Positions 27,243-36,601 of a DNA stretch of 64,000 bases are shown here, one piece after another. The stretch is from Lentimicrobiaceae bacterium. Lineage in GTDB: Bacteria > Bacteroidota > Bacteroidia > Bacteroidales > F082. The position numbers were made by a program, and so were the translations under genes. Numbering within the stretch: the first letter of the stretch is position 1; each line of letters opens with the position of its first letter. The notes below the pieces were generated by a model. That model had not been told where the DNA came from. It searched no databases and saw nothing but the letters and a program-made list of their open reading frames with translations. Where the stretch lies: positions 1 to 64,000 of the forward strand of contig SUWS01000008.1 in assembly GCA_015061365.1 (NCBI GenBank), read 5' to 3'.

Positions 27243-27439
27243 GGGAACTTCTATAAATTCCACGTTTAAATTAATTTTGACGATTACAGTAAAAACTTTT
27301 GCATGCTTTATGTTTTTTATCGGAATCTTTTCGTCTTTCTTTCAATCACATAGCTCGCTATGTTCTTTCAAGAAATACAAAAATCTTCTCAATAAAAATT
27401 CATAAATCATTTGCAAAGCAATTTATAGAAATTCCCTTT
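27242..27439 (-). repeat. Dispersed non-coding repeat, copy 1 (inverted relative to copy 2)
   Basis: About 198 bp. Its reverse complement aligns along its whole length with 41007-41207, roughly 85% identical by eye. Ends form imperfect terminal inverted repeats (AGGGAACTTCTATAAATT left, AAGGGAATTTCTATAAATT as reverse complement of the right end). A central palindrome ACATAGC-TC-GCTATGT (27348-27363) lies inside a longer hairpin 27336-27375. No ORF of note. It fills the space between two convergent genes and stops three bases before the stop codon of the 10-TM exporter. MITE-like or REP-like; no transposase is seen in the window. Confidence 0.82.
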
Positions 27440-27441
27440 AC

Positions 27442-28620
27442 TTAGAGTGTGAAAACTCCGATAAGAAGTGCGATGATAATCTTGATCCCTTTGGATATAA
27501 TGAACGCTTTTCTCGATTCCGCTAATAGAGGTAATGCTCCGTGTCCGTCCTGAACAATGCAGTTCGCCAAGAAAATCCCTAATGGCAAATCTCCATTAGC
27601 AAATAATATCAAAAAAATCAAATGTGGTCCAGATTGCGGAATAATACCTATTAATATAGCTATCAATAATACGATAAATGGTTTTGTGTCTATAATATCG
27701 TGAATGTTGATGTAATTATTAATAATCGTTAAGCATAATATAACTCCGAACGTCCATAAGAATATCTTAGGCAAATGAACTTTGATAACATGTTCCCACA
27801 GATGCTCCTCAAGAAAATGCTCTTCTGCAACAACCACTATTATTAAGATAGCGGTAAATAAAATGATAAGAATAAACCTGATCCAGTCAGCTTCACCTCC
27901 GTGATCGTGGCTATGATTATGACTGTGATTATGGTTGTGGCAATCGATGTGTAGACATGTAGAATCCTCGATTTGATGACTCTCCATCGAATGGATTACA
28001 CTTTCTTCCGTCTGACCTCCCATCAATAAATTGAGATGATGTGAGCCGTCTATCACACCGCTTAAAACTAAGACCAGAACGCCTACACTCAGAGTTATTA
28101 ATAAAGCTCTTACAAAACTTATGTTCTTGATATTTGATTTTATGTTGTGATGTTTATGGTGATGAGCGTGACTGCACGATTCGTTTTCATGAATAGGGAA
28201 CGACATTTCTTTATCACGCAACCCTACGAATTTGTTTTTCATAGTAACCTGTAATAATGTGGCAACCACTATTGCTATACCGATAAGTATTAGATTTATC
28301 AGCAATGCTTTTTCGGGAAATAGTGAAAACATGAAAAATGCTTCGTCGCCGGTTGTTGTTATCAGCGCTGCCATCAATGCCGGAAAGTTGACGACCCTGT
28401 GAATGTATAGAGAAACAACGGTATATGTGCCAAGACATCCTGGAATGAAACCCATTACAATGGCGAATAATATTTGAATCCAAGGTTTTGTCTGAAGCTT
28501 CTTAGACCATAGTCCGCCAGTTCTGACATTGATGAATTCAATGACCATCATCATCCCTAAAACCAATGTGGTTATTATAAGCGTCTGTTGTAGAATGATA
28601 TAAAAAGTATTTAATGTCAT
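27442..28620 (-). CDS. Putative 10-TM heavy-metal exporter (ArsP_2/manganese-exporter-like)
   Basis: 392 residues, about ten hydrophobic segments in two halves. Family marks are IVMGFIPGCLGTYTVVSLY in the first half and LIGIIPQSGPHLIFLILFA in the second, plus ALITTTGDEAFFMF. A long cytoplasmic or periplasmic loop is His-rich (CSHAHHHKHH; CHNHNHSHNHSHDHGGEAD), a hallmark of metal-binding transporters. The likely role is efflux of a divalent metal; the ion is unknown. The start is supported by the -7 box at 28646-28653. A dispersed repeat abuts its 3' end. Confidence 0.82.
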   Translation of the reverse strand: MTLNTFYIILQQTLIITTLVLGMMMVIEFINVRTGGLWSKKLQTKPWIQILFAIVMGFIPGCLGTYTVVSLYIHRVVNFPALMAALITTTGDEAFFMFSLFPEKALLINLILIGIAIVVATLLQVTMKNKFVGLRDKEMSFPIHENESCSHAHHHKHHNIKSNIKNISFVRALLITLSVGVLVLVLSGVIDGSHHLNLLMGGQTEESVIHSMESHQIEDSTCLHIDCHNHNHSHNHSHDHGGEADWIRFILIILFTAILIIVVVAEEHFLEEHLWEHVIKVHLPKIFLWTFGVILCLTIINNYINIHDIIDTKPFIVLLIAILIGIIPQSGPHLIFLILFANGDLPLGIFLANCIVQDGHGALPLLAESRKAFIISKGIKIIIALLIGVFTL

Positions 28621-28645
28621 ATAATCGTATGTTTTTTACAAGTTA

Positions 28646-28653
28646 CAAAGATA
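28646..28653 (-). promoter_or_regulatory. -7 box for the metal exporter gene
   Basis: TATCTTTG on the minus strand, 25 bp before the ATG at 28620. Confidence 0.6.
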
Positions 28654-28768
28654 AGAAATAAGTTGACTACTCAATAATTCTCGTAGTCTCATTACATTAA
28701 AAAAATGTTAAATTCAAACAATTAATAATTTCTAAATGTTTTCATAGCAAATTGTAAAAAACAACATT

Positions 28769-30076
28769 ATGAAAAAGTTTACATTTATTAAGAAATTCCT
28801 CGTACTGACAATGTTTGTCGGTTTTCTTGGAAATTACGCCAACGCACAGTTTTCGTTGAGCGGTGAAGTCAGACCACGTATGGAATATCTCCACGGATAT
28901 TCAACATTGACAGACAAAGATTCGGATCCGGCGGGATTTGCGTCGCAACGTACAAGAATCAATTTTAATTATTCACACGATCGTGTCAAGATGTTTGTCT
29001 CTTTGCAAGATGTTTTTCTATGGGGAGCTCAACCTCAGCTGTTCTCCACATCCAATAGTGTAAGTATGCATCAGGCATGGGGACAATATTATTTAACACC
29101 TTCGCTTTCATTGAAATTAGGTCGTCAAGAATTGGTATATGACGATGAGAGAATCTTCGGTAATTCTAATTGGGATCAACAGGGTAGAAGTCACGACGTA
29201 GCCTTGTTGAGATACAATGGCATGCTTAGAATTGATATCGGTGCCGCATTTAACCAAAATGAAAAGCATCTTAACGGAGCTTATTATAATTTGAATAATT
29301 ACAAGATGATGCAATTCGTTTGGTTGAATACTGATGTCACCGACAATATGAATCTTAGTCTCTTGTTTTTGAACAATGGTTATCAATATGATTATGTCTT
29401 GAATGAGGATGGACATAATCACCAGAAAACAAAGGACGTTTATAATCAGACTCTTGGCGGAAGATTATTGTTCACTCCTGGCGATTTTAACTTCCACGCA
29501 TCTGCCTATTACACTATGGGTAAGGATACCAAAGACAGAGAATTGTCGGCTTATTATGTAGGCTTAGGTGCCGAATACACACTCCATGATGTCTGGACGT
29601 ATGGAATTGGTTGGGAACATCTTTCTGGTACCGACCAAAAGGATATGATCGAAAATCCTGATGGATACAAGAACAAGTCATTCAATCCCTTTTACGGAAG
29701 TTCTCATAAGTTTAATGGCTTTATGGATTATTTTAACACTAATGGTAATTGGGCTAATTCTGTGGGTCTTAATGATATATTTGCCTCAATCCAATACTCT
29801 AAGAGAAACTTTGAACTCAATCTTACAGGACACGCATTCCTGACGGCAGCCTCTGTTATTAAAGACGGTAATGTTAATGAAACAATGGAACCTTTCCTCG
29901 GTGCAGAAGTCGACTTGACAATGTCGTATAAATTATCAAATACTTCAAATGTCGTTTTAGGATACAGCCAGATGTTTGGATCTGAGACACTTCAAGCTAT
30001 TAAGGGTGGCGATAATGCAGCCTGGAACAATTACGCTTATCTCATGTTTACTTTCAAGCCTGTTTTCTTAAAATAA
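28769..30076 (+). CDS. Alginate-export-family outer membrane porin
   Basis: 435 residues. The signal peptide (about 1-26) ends at NANAQF; the rest is a beta-barrel pattern with RQELVYDDERIFGNSNWDQQ and a closing aromatic strand (YAYLMFTFKPVFLK). The family is a group of 16- to 18-stranded outer-membrane channels; alginate need not be the substrate. Divergent from the metal exporter, with 148 bp between the two starts, so a shared stimulus is possible but unproven. A strong terminator follows. Confidence 0.82.
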   Translation: MKKFTFIKKFLVLTMFVGFLGNYANAQFSLSGEVRPRMEYLHGYSTLTDKDSDPAGFASQRTRINFNYSHDRVKMFVSLQDVFLWGAQPQLFSTSNSVSMHQAWGQYYLTPSLSLKLGRQELVYDDERIFGNSNWDQQGRSHDVALLRYNGMLRIDIGAAFNQNEKHLNGAYYNLNNYKMMQFVWLNTDVTDNMNLSLLFLNNGYQYDYVLNEDGHNHQKTKDVYNQTLGGRLLFTPGDFNFHASAYYTMGKDTKDRELSAYYVGLGAEYTLHDVWTYGIGWEHLSGTDQKDMIENPDGYKNKSFNPFYGSSHKFNGFMDYFNTNGNWANSVGLNDIFASIQYSKRNFELNLTGHAFLTAASVIKDGNVNETMEPFLGAEVDLTMSYKLSNTSNVVLGYSQMFGSETLQAIKGGDNAAWNNYAYLMFTFKPVFLK

Positions 30077-30108
30077 AATAACTTAATTACACTATTATTT
30101 TTACTTGG

Positions 30109-30139
30109 GTAGAGAGAATAATTTCTCTCTACTTTTTTT
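30109..30139 (+). terminator. Terminator after the porin gene, fused to the rimM promoter
   Basis: 10-bp perfect stem (30109-30118 with 30123-30132, GTAGAGAGAA), 4-nt loop and a run of seven T. The last T is the first base of the rimM -7 box. Confidence 0.8.
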
Positions 30140-30146
30140 ATATTTG
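30139..30146 (+). promoter_or_regulatory. -7 box for rimM-trmN6
   Basis: TATATTTG, 16 bp before the rimM ATG; it begins inside the T-run of the preceding terminator. Confidence 0.55.
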
Positions 30147-30162
30147 CAAAAAAATAGATTAG

Positions 30163-30690
30163 ATGACAAAAGATAGTTGTTTTTATGTAGGTCGCATTGT
30201 TAAAACTCACGGAATCAAAGGTGAAGTCACTTTGCGTATTGATAATGATGATTTTGATGATATTGAGGAGTTGAATTATTTTTTACTCGATATAAACGAC
30301 AATCTTATTCCTTTCTTTGTTGAAAATATCGGGTTTCATTCCAATAAAGCGTTCGTTCTTTTCCAGGATGTCAAGACCTTAGAAGCTGCGTCACAACTTG
30401 TTGGCATTGCGGCTTATCTTCCGTTAGACTTGCTGCCTGAGACTGGAGGTAACGATTTCTATTCGCATGAGGTCGTCGATTTTATTGTTGTTGATGATGA
30501 GAGAGGAGAACTTGGAAAGGTGCATGAGATAATTGAATATCCGACACAGTCGCTGATTCAAATTATCAGAGATGATAAGGAGATTCTGATACCTATTCAT
30601 GACGACATCATTAAAGAAGTCGACAGAGCAGGGAAGAAGATATATGTTAAGACACCGGAAGGTCTGATTGATATGTATTTAGGAAATTGA
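30163..30690 (+). CDS. rimM: Ribosome maturation factor RimM
   Basis: 175 residues, two beta-barrel domains. The N-terminal GRIVKTHGIKGEVTLRID is diagnostic; the PRC-like C-terminal half has FYSHEVVDFIVVDDERGELG and ILIPIHDDIIKEVDRAGKKI. RimM helps fold the head of the 30S subunit by binding S19. trmN6 follows 3 bp after the stop. The frequent neighbours rpsP and trmD are not here. Confidence 0.94.
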   Translation: MTKDSCFYVGRIVKTHGIKGEVTLRIDNDDFDDIEELNYFLLDINDNLIPFFVENIGFHSNKAFVLFQDVKTLEAASQLVGIAAYLPLDLLPETGGNDFYSHEVVDFIVVDDERGELGKVHEIIEYPTQSLIQIIRDDKEILIPIHDDIIKEVDRAGKKIYVKTPEGLIDMYLGN

Positions 30691-30693
30691 TAT

Positions 30694-31407
30694 ATGGATT
30701 GCCGTCCTTTTTTCTTTAAAAAATTCGCTATGTTCCACCATCGTTCTACGATGCGTATTGGCACTGATGCTGTTTTGTTCGCGCAGTGGGTCGATGTGAA
30801 ACCGTCTGATGTTGTGTTGGATATTGGAACGGGAAGCGGTATCATCCCGATGATTCTGTCGCAGAAAGGAGTGGGACGAGTAGACGCCATAGAGTTAGAC
30901 GCTGATTCTTACGAGGAGGCGAGACTTAATTTCTCGATCTCTGTCTGGAATGAGAAGTTGAACGTCATTAACGCCGACATAAGAAATTTTGCGGGAGAGA
31001 CTGATGAAAAATATGATCTCATAGTCTCGAATCCACCGTATTATTCAAGCGACGTGAAGCCGATAAAAGAAAAGAAGGTGATGGCTCGTCACGTCTCCAC
31101 ATTAAGTTTCAAGGATTTACTTCTTTCAGCTAAGAAGATGATGAAGGACGATGCTCGTTTCGCGGTGGTGCTTCCATATTACGAATCAAGACTTTTTATC
31201 AAAGAGGCGGAAAATGCCGGACTTTATCTTCAAAAGGAATTCCTGATTTCTCCGATAGAAGGTAAAGAACCGAACAGAGTTAATATGCAGTTCCGTCTTT
31301 CGAAAAATGATGATGTCGTGACGGAGTTGTTTACAATAAGAAACAAAGACTATTCATACACTGAACAGTATAAGTTATTTTTAAGAGATTATTATTTAGA
31401 TTTTTAA
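30694..31407 (+). CDS. trmN6: tRNA1(Val) (adenine(37)-N6)-methyltransferase TrmN6-like
   Basis: 237 residues, class I SAM-dependent methyltransferase. It has MRIGTDAVLFAQWVDV, the SAM motif VLDIGTGSGIIPMIL and the N6-adenine catalytic motif SNPPYY. E. coli YfiC/TrmN6 methylates A37 of tRNA1(Val), and this is the best match. It is translated from the same mRNA as rimM, with a 3-bp gap. 41 bp separate it from the convergent nuclease gene. Confidence 0.9.
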   Translation: MDCRPFFFKKFAMFHHRSTMRIGTDAVLFAQWVDVKPSDVVLDIGTGSGIIPMILSQKGVGRVDAIELDADSYEEARLNFSISVWNEKLNVINADIRNFAGETDEKYDLIVSNPPYYSSDVKPIKEKKVMARHVSTLSFKDLLLSAKKMMKDDARFAVVLPYYESRLFIKEAENAGLYLQKEFLISPIEGKEPNRVNMQFRLSKNDDVVTELFTIRNKDYSYTEQYKLFLRDYYLDF

Positions 31408-31448
31408 TTGTCGATATATGTCAATATGCTCCGTGACAGGTGTATCAA

Positions 31449-34316
31449 TCACCAGGTCTTAGGATTTCTCTTACAGATATGTATATAATCGCAATGACTA
31501 CATTTTTTCTCATCATCAGTCTGACGGAACGGAATCTCAGGGTCAAGGATTTCTTTAAATAAATTAATGAACATCTCCTCAAAGGTGTCCATGAACGTAT
31601 CGTCTTTAAAAATATCACTATCTATGACAAGAGGGAAATACGGCTCGCTTACTTTCAATAATCCAAAAATTCCAGGCTCGATATTTTCTGTGGAAATCTC
31701 AGGAAATTTCTTCTTATAAAGATATTTGTAAATACAAAGCTGTAACGACTTCTCGGTCAAGTCCATTATGTCTTCATTATCAGATTTTATTTCTACATCT
31801 TTATCTTCAACTTTTCCTGTCTTATAATCTAAAATCCTGACTTTATTTCCAATCTGGTCAATTCTATCGGCAAATCCTGTCAAGTTAACTTTTGTGTTTT
31901 TATCAATGTCAAATGTATGGACCAACTTTTCTTCCAAACCTTTAACAGTAAGTGAATTACCTTTTTTATAAAAACTCTTCTCGTAATTTATAAAGTTGTC
32001 GATGAGTTCTTTAATCATTATCTGATTAAGATAGTTGAATCCTGTCTCAGGGAGTCCGTTTGCGAAATTATTTTCCTTCAATGCGTTCTGAAAGGCTTCT
32101 TCTTGATATTTCTCAACGACTATATTATAGTATTTTTCGTCTACTATACCATTAAATTTCTTATATAAAAATTCAAAAGTGGAGTGTATGATGCTGCCGA
32201 TTATATTTACCTGTATGGCTTCCTCTGGAGTGTCATCTTTCACGTTCTCAATATATTTGATATAAAACTTAATAGGACAGCTGAGATAACACGATATTGA
32301 AGTTGGTGATAATCCGAATTTCTCTTCACAACCCAACTCATTATTATATCTTATGCTATAAAGTTTGTTCTTAATTTTTTCTAAGATTTCAGGAGTTTTC
32401 CTAACTTCTATAGGAACGACTTCATCATTTTGTGGTGACGGCAGTTTGTATGTGATTTCATTAATCGTGATATTTTTCGACTTATGAGGAATCTCATTAA
32501 TAAGCTGCCTGATAAATCTGCTTGGTTCACCTTGACCTACATCATCAGTAAGAGTGCTATAATAGATATTTACAGTCTTGGCGTTTTGAATCAATCTATA
32601 GAAGTGATATGCGTAAACCGCCTGCTTGTTTGTGTGTATCGGCAATTTATACTCCAATCTCAAATCGTAGGGTATCAAACTATTAGGTGTTTTAGACTGC
32701 GGTAAGATGCCTTCGTTAACACTTAGAATATGAACGGTTTCGAAGTCGAGGTTTCTTGTCTCCAAAAGACCCATAATCTGCAAGGAAGAGTCCGAGTTCT
32801 TAGATTCCTTACTTATAAATTTAATCGACATCTCTGCCGCAGATTGTTTGTAAAGTGTCTCTATATCATCAATTTGTACAATAAGTTCGTACTTCCTGAT
32901 TAGTTTCTCTATCTTGTTGAAAATCTTTCCTGCTACACTGATCTGGTTAACAACAAAATAATTGTTGGTAGATGAGACATATTTTTCTATTAAATTTAGC
33001 AGTGATTTAATTGAAGAGATGCAATCGTGAGATGATTCCCATTTATGTGTAATTATTTTTATGAAATCCAAAACATGACCTGGATTAAGAATATTTTCAA
33101 TGTCATTAATCTTCAGATAATATGTTGATTCCTTGGCAAATTTATCCAAACATCTGTTCAGTGACTTTAATTCTTCGTTTGTAAAAATTACTTTAATCAT
33201 TTCAGTTTCTAACAAACGTTTGAGCGACCAGAAATAAATATTCGAATCTTTATTGCTTAATGTGTTTTGGAAAGGAAATATAAGTAAAATGAGTTGATTC
33301 AGAAATGTTTCTGAATATGGATATCCCATCGTGACTTTTATATCTCTATAATTATGAGGTATAGAATTTAAAACAGGTATCAAAAGATTCTCATCAGACA
33401 GAACAACTACTTCATTTTTAGAATGTTTATTATTTTTAAGTTCTTCGCTAAGGTTAATCTGTAAGGCATTTGTCTGAATCGTAGATCCGGCAGCGGCGAT
33501 TATGTTAATTTGTTTTTCTCCAAGGCTGAAATTATCCTCGATATTATTTAATTTAAGATTCTTATGTTTGCCGAAAAATTGACGAGCGAATAGTCCTGCT
33601 TCTTGTAGTTCGTCGTCATAATAATATTTGTCTAAATCCCAGAAAAGCTCACCTTTACCTGATTCAACGATTCTGACTATTAAATTTTCTTCTGTGCGTG
33701 TCATAGCGTTGAAACCTGCGAAAATTATTTTCCTGTCTCCGATGATATTTTGCAATTGTTCGTCAGAAAGTTCATATAAAGTTCTTGTCATCAATCCGTA
33801 ATATGCAGAGTTTTCGTCAAGTAATGTCTTTCTTAACTCTGTATAATATGAATACAATGACTTAAAAAATATTAAGTAAGCCGATTCAGTCTGAGTAAGT
33901 TCATCTGTGTCAGGAGACCATGTCTCAACTTCCTTAACAGATTTTAAGTATTTGAAGAGATGTTCGGCATCGACAGCATATTGATCTATCTCATCGAAGT
34001 CTTTTACGATTTGTGAAGCTAAAGGAAAGATGTTTTTTCTTGTCGAAACATCCATGTTATTATGATTCATAATGCGTATGAGTTCATAGATAACGTCGAT
34101 ATTATCAAGTAGTTGCAATCCGCTCCATGAAGATATAACTTCTTCTATAGACAGAATTTGAGGCAGCCAGATATTTCTTTCTATGCGTTTCATCAATTCA
34201 TTACGTAGAGTGAGAGCCGCACGTTTGTTAGGGAAGACTATAGTCAGCGAATCGTCAGTAAGATTATTGCTATAATTCTTTATTATATAATCAGTTAATT
34301 TTGAGATAAAAGCCAT
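31449..34316 (-). CDS. AddB-like PD-(D/E)XK nuclease with predicted Fe-S cluster
   Basis: 955 residues from the ATG at 34316 (MAFISKLTDYIIKN). It is a Bacteroidota-type AddB/RexB-like protein: N-terminal helicase-like part (IVFPNKRAALTLRNEL, IFAGFNAMTRTEENL), then the nuclease domain near the C-terminus (SPTSISCYLSCPIKFYIK, GFADRIDQ, ILDYKTGKVE). The Cys after SCYLS plus the C-terminal C-x2-C-x5-C match the 4Fe-4S staple of AddB. A classic Walker A is not seen. It would act in double-strand-break end resection with an AddA-type helicase, which is not in the window. The start overlaps the MurU-like gene by 22 bp. Confidence 0.82.
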   Translation of the reverse strand: MAFISKLTDYIIKNYSNNLTDDSLTIVFPNKRAALTLRNELMKRIERNIWLPQILSIEEVISSWSGLQLLDNIDVIYELIRIMNHNNMDVSTRKNIFPLASQIVKDFDEIDQYAVDAEHLFKYLKSVKEVETWSPDTDELTQTESAYLIFFKSLYSYYTELRKTLLDENSAYYGLMTRTLYELSDEQLQNIIGDRKIIFAGFNAMTRTEENLIVRIVESGKGELFWDLDKYYYDDELQEAGLFARQFFGKHKNLKLNNIEDNFSLGEKQINIIAAAGSTIQTNALQINLSEELKNNKHSKNEVVVLSDENLLIPVLNSIPHNYRDIKVTMGYPYSETFLNQLILLIFPFQNTLSNKDSNIYFWSLKRLLETEMIKVIFTNEELKSLNRCLDKFAKESTYYLKINDIENILNPGHVLDFIKIITHKWESSHDCISSIKSLLNLIEKYVSSTNNYFVVNQISVAGKIFNKIEKLIRKYELIVQIDDIETLYKQSAAEMSIKFISKESKNSDSSLQIMGLLETRNLDFETVHILSVNEGILPQSKTPNSLIPYDLRLEYKLPIHTNKQAVYAYHFYRLIQNAKTVNIYYSTLTDDVGQGEPSRFIRQLINEIPHKSKNITINEITYKLPSPQNDEVVPIEVRKTPEILEKIKNKLYSIRYNNELGCEEKFGLSPTSISCYLSCPIKFYIKYIENVKDDTPEEAIQVNIIGSIIHSTFEFLYKKFNGIVDEKYYNIVVEKYQEEAFQNALKENNFANGLPETGFNYLNQIMIKELIDNFINYEKSFYKKGNSLTVKGLEEKLVHTFDIDKNTKVNLTGFADRIDQIGNKVRILDYKTGKVEDKDVEIKSDNEDIMDLTEKSLQLCIYKYLYKKKFPEISTENIEPGIFGLLKVSEPYFPLVIDSDIFKDDTFMDTFEEMFINLFKEILDPEIPFRQTDDEKKCSHCDYIHICKRNPKTW

Positions 34317-35038
34317 TCTGATACGTTTTTCAGTTCTTCTTGTGTTCCTAAATCGAACCAATAATTAGGTTGTATAAATTCTGATTTCACTCTTTTCGTT
34401 TTGGATATTTCTTTATAGAGAGTCCAAACATGACATCTTTTCAATTCAAAATCAGAGAAAAATTCAGGTTTGAATATATGAAGTCCGCTGAATGACAGCA
34501 ATTTTGATACTTCGGAGAAATCTCTGTCGCTATCGAATTCTTTGGTTTGTATGTTATATGTGCCGATAAAGTTGTCGTTTTTATCAAAAGCAACCTTACT
34601 GATATTGTTGCGATCTTGTGTAAAAAGCCAGGCTGCATCACCAGATTCTATAAAGTCGTCATAATATGTCTGAAAATCAACATCAGAGAAAACATCAACA
34701 TTATGAATCAGAACGGCTTTACTTTGTGCGAAATAGGGGAGAGCCTTCAATATCGCACCGCCTGTAAAATAAAGGAAGTCACGTTCATCGGATATTTCAA
34801 TCTTAACATCAGGATAATTTTTCTCATTCACGAAATCTATTATCTTATCGCCAAAATGATGAATGTTAATTACGATATGGTTGAAATTCTGTAAGATAAG
34901 TTTGTCAATAACATATTCTAATAATGGTTTGCCGTTCATTTCAACCATAGCTTTTGGCTTGTCGCTTGTAAGCTCTTTCAATCGTGTTCCAAGTCCGGCA
35001 GCCAATATAAATGCCGTTCTTCTCTCATCATTTTTCAT
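34295..35038 (-). CDS. murU: Sugar-phosphate nucleotidyltransferase, probable MurU (MurNAc-1-phosphate uridylyltransferase)
   Basis: 247 residues from the ATG at 35038. It has the nucleotidyltransferase signature AFILAAGLGTRLKELTSDKP-KAMVEMNGKPL at the N-terminus, then VLIHNVDVFSDVDF with the metal-binding Asp, and ends in a short WFDLGTQEEL segment. It lacks a left-handed beta-helix, so no acetyltransferase. It lies immediately after the AmgK-like kinase gene and overlaps it by 11 bp, so the pair matches the AmgK-MurU route that makes UDP-MurNAc from salvaged MurNAc. A GDP- or dTDP-sugar role is an alternative. Confidence 0.72.
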   Translation of the reverse strand: MKNDERRTAFILAAGLGTRLKELTSDKPKAMVEMNGKPLLEYVIDKLILQNFNHIVINIHHFGDKIIDFVNEKNYPDVKIEISDERDFLYFTGGAILKALPYFAQSKAVLIHNVDVFSDVDFQTYYDDFIESGDAAWLFTQDRNNISKVAFDKNDNFIGTYNIQTKEFDSDRDFSEVSKLLSFSGLHIFKPEFFSDFELKRCHVWTLYKEISKTKRVKSEFIQPNYWFDLGTQEELKNVSEWLLSQN

Positions 35039-36491
35039 AGATTCTGCTTTTTTGTTGAACAATATGATTTATGACAACCTTAATTTGAGGGTATTTTTCA
35101 TGTAATGTTTCTGCTGTTCTTTCTGCAAAATATACTGAACGATGCTGACCTCCAGTACAACCGAAATTTACAAATAAATTCTTAAAATCTCTTAATAAAT
35201 AATTATCAATAGATTGACATATAATGGAGTTCGTCAAGCCAAAGAAATTTTGTACTTCTTGTTTTTTATTAAGAAAGTCTTGCACTTCAATATCTAATCC
35301 CGTCAGTTTTTTATATTCATCATAACGTCCAGGATTCGGTAATGACCTGCAATCAAAGACGAATCCACCTCCGTTACCACTCAGATCCTGAGGAACACCT
35401 CCGTTCTTAAATGAAAAACTATTTATGGTGACAGTTAATTTCTCATTTTCAATTACTTTGTATTTATTAATTAAAGACTCCATCTGTTTCAAGACAGAAG
35501 ATAACTCGTTCAATTCTATAACGAAATCAAGATTGTCTTTTAATATCATTAACTCTTTCAATGCGTAAGGGATACTTTCAATAAAATGTGACTTCTTCTG
35601 TATCAATCCTCTGAAACCGTATGCTCCAAGTACTTGTAACAATCTAATCAAAACAAAAGTGTTATAATACTTATCGAAATTAATCTCCTCGACATCAAGA
35701 TAATTACTTAATTTTTCTTTATAGTATGAAAGCAATTCATTTCTTAAACCACAAGGAATCTGGGCTTTAACCTGATACAATAAGGAAACTATGTCATATT
35801 GAAGAGGTCCTTTTCGTCCACCTTGATAATCAATAAAAAAAGGATCCCCGTCTTTAATCATTATATTCCTTGACTGAAAATCTCTATACATGAAATAATC
35901 TGACGGTGCTTCCATCGCAAAATCAGCAAGTTTCTGAAAATCACTGTTTAATTTAGTCTCATTAAAATTAATCTCATCATTGACTTTTAAGAAATAATAC
36001 TTAAAATAATTTAAGTCGTCAATAATTGATTCTTTATTAAAGGATGGAGTAGGATAGGCGACAGAATAATCAAGGTTCTCATTACCACGAATCTGAAAGT
36101 CTACGAGATTGGCTATAACTTTCTTATATAATTCTATTGTTATTTCATCATACGACTTCTCTTTAATACATTGTTTTACATAGTCAAACAATGAGACGTC
36201 ACCAAAGTCGGATTGAATATAACAATTCATCTCGTCATTTATAGCTAATATCTCAGGTACTGGAAGTCCTTTATTCCTGAAATGCTTAGAAAAAATTAAG
36301 AAAGCATTGTTCTCCTCAATATTAGTGCTGTATGTTGCGATATAAGTTTTGTCAGCGGTAAATATTCTAAAGTACAAACGTGATGATCCAGAAGCAGCTA
36401 ACGTCATCATTTCTATAACATCAGCTGATAAGTCATTATTTACCAATCTTTTTATTGTGTTCTCTATTGAGGTTAAATCTATCATAGACAT
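35028..36491 (-). CDS. amgK: AmgK-like anomeric sugar kinase fused to a RapZ C-terminal domain
   Basis: 487 residues. Residues about 25-310 are an aminoglycoside-phosphotransferase-fold kinase: the catalytic loop is YRDFQSRN (D204, N209) and the metal site FIDYQGGRKGPLQYDIVSL (D221), close to AmgK, which phosphorylates C1 of MurNAc/GlcNAc. Residues about 352-487 match the RapZ C-terminal domain: SFSFKNGGVPQDL, FDCRSLPNPGRYDEY, KLTGLDIEVQDFL, FGCTGGQHRSVYFAE. The N-terminal P-loop ATPase half of RapZ is absent. The start may be either of two nearby Met codons (36491 or 36485). Overlaps murU by 11 bp. Confidence 0.8.
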   Translation of the reverse strand: MSMIDLTSIENTIKRLVNNDLSADVIEMMTLAASGSSRLYFRIFTADKTYIATYSTNIEENNAFLIFSKHFRNKGLPVPEILAINDEMNCYIQSDFGDVSLFDYVKQCIKEKSYDEITIELYKKVIANLVDFQIRGNENLDYSVAYPTPSFNKESIIDDLNYFKYYFLKVNDEINFNETKLNSDFQKLADFAMEAPSDYFMYRDFQSRNIMIKDGDPFFIDYQGGRKGPLQYDIVSLLYQVKAQIPCGLRNELLSYYKEKLSNYLDVEEINFDKYYNTFVLIRLLQVLGAYGFRGLIQKKSHFIESIPYALKELMILKDNLDFVIELNELSSVLKQMESLINKYKVIENEKLTVTINSFSFKNGGVPQDLSGNGGGFVFDCRSLPNPGRYDEYKKLTGLDIEVQDFLNKKQEVQNFFGLTNSIICQSIDNYLLRDFKNLFVNFGCTGGQHRSVYFAERTAETLHEKYPQIKVVINHIVQQKSRIYEK

Positions 36492-36505
36492 AAATTTGTT
36501 GTCTA

Positions 36506-36513
36506 CAAATTTA
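36506..36513 (-). promoter_or_regulatory. -7 box for the amgK-murU-addB-like operon
   Basis: TAAATTTG on the minus strand, 14 bp before the first possible start; implies a 5' leader of about 10 nt. Confidence 0.5.
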
Positions 36514-36601
36514 CGATTTTTAATTTATATCAAAATGATATAGAATGAATTTTTATGAACATTATTACTCCCTGTTTGTTTATCGAGAAAACAACAGAAT
36601 T

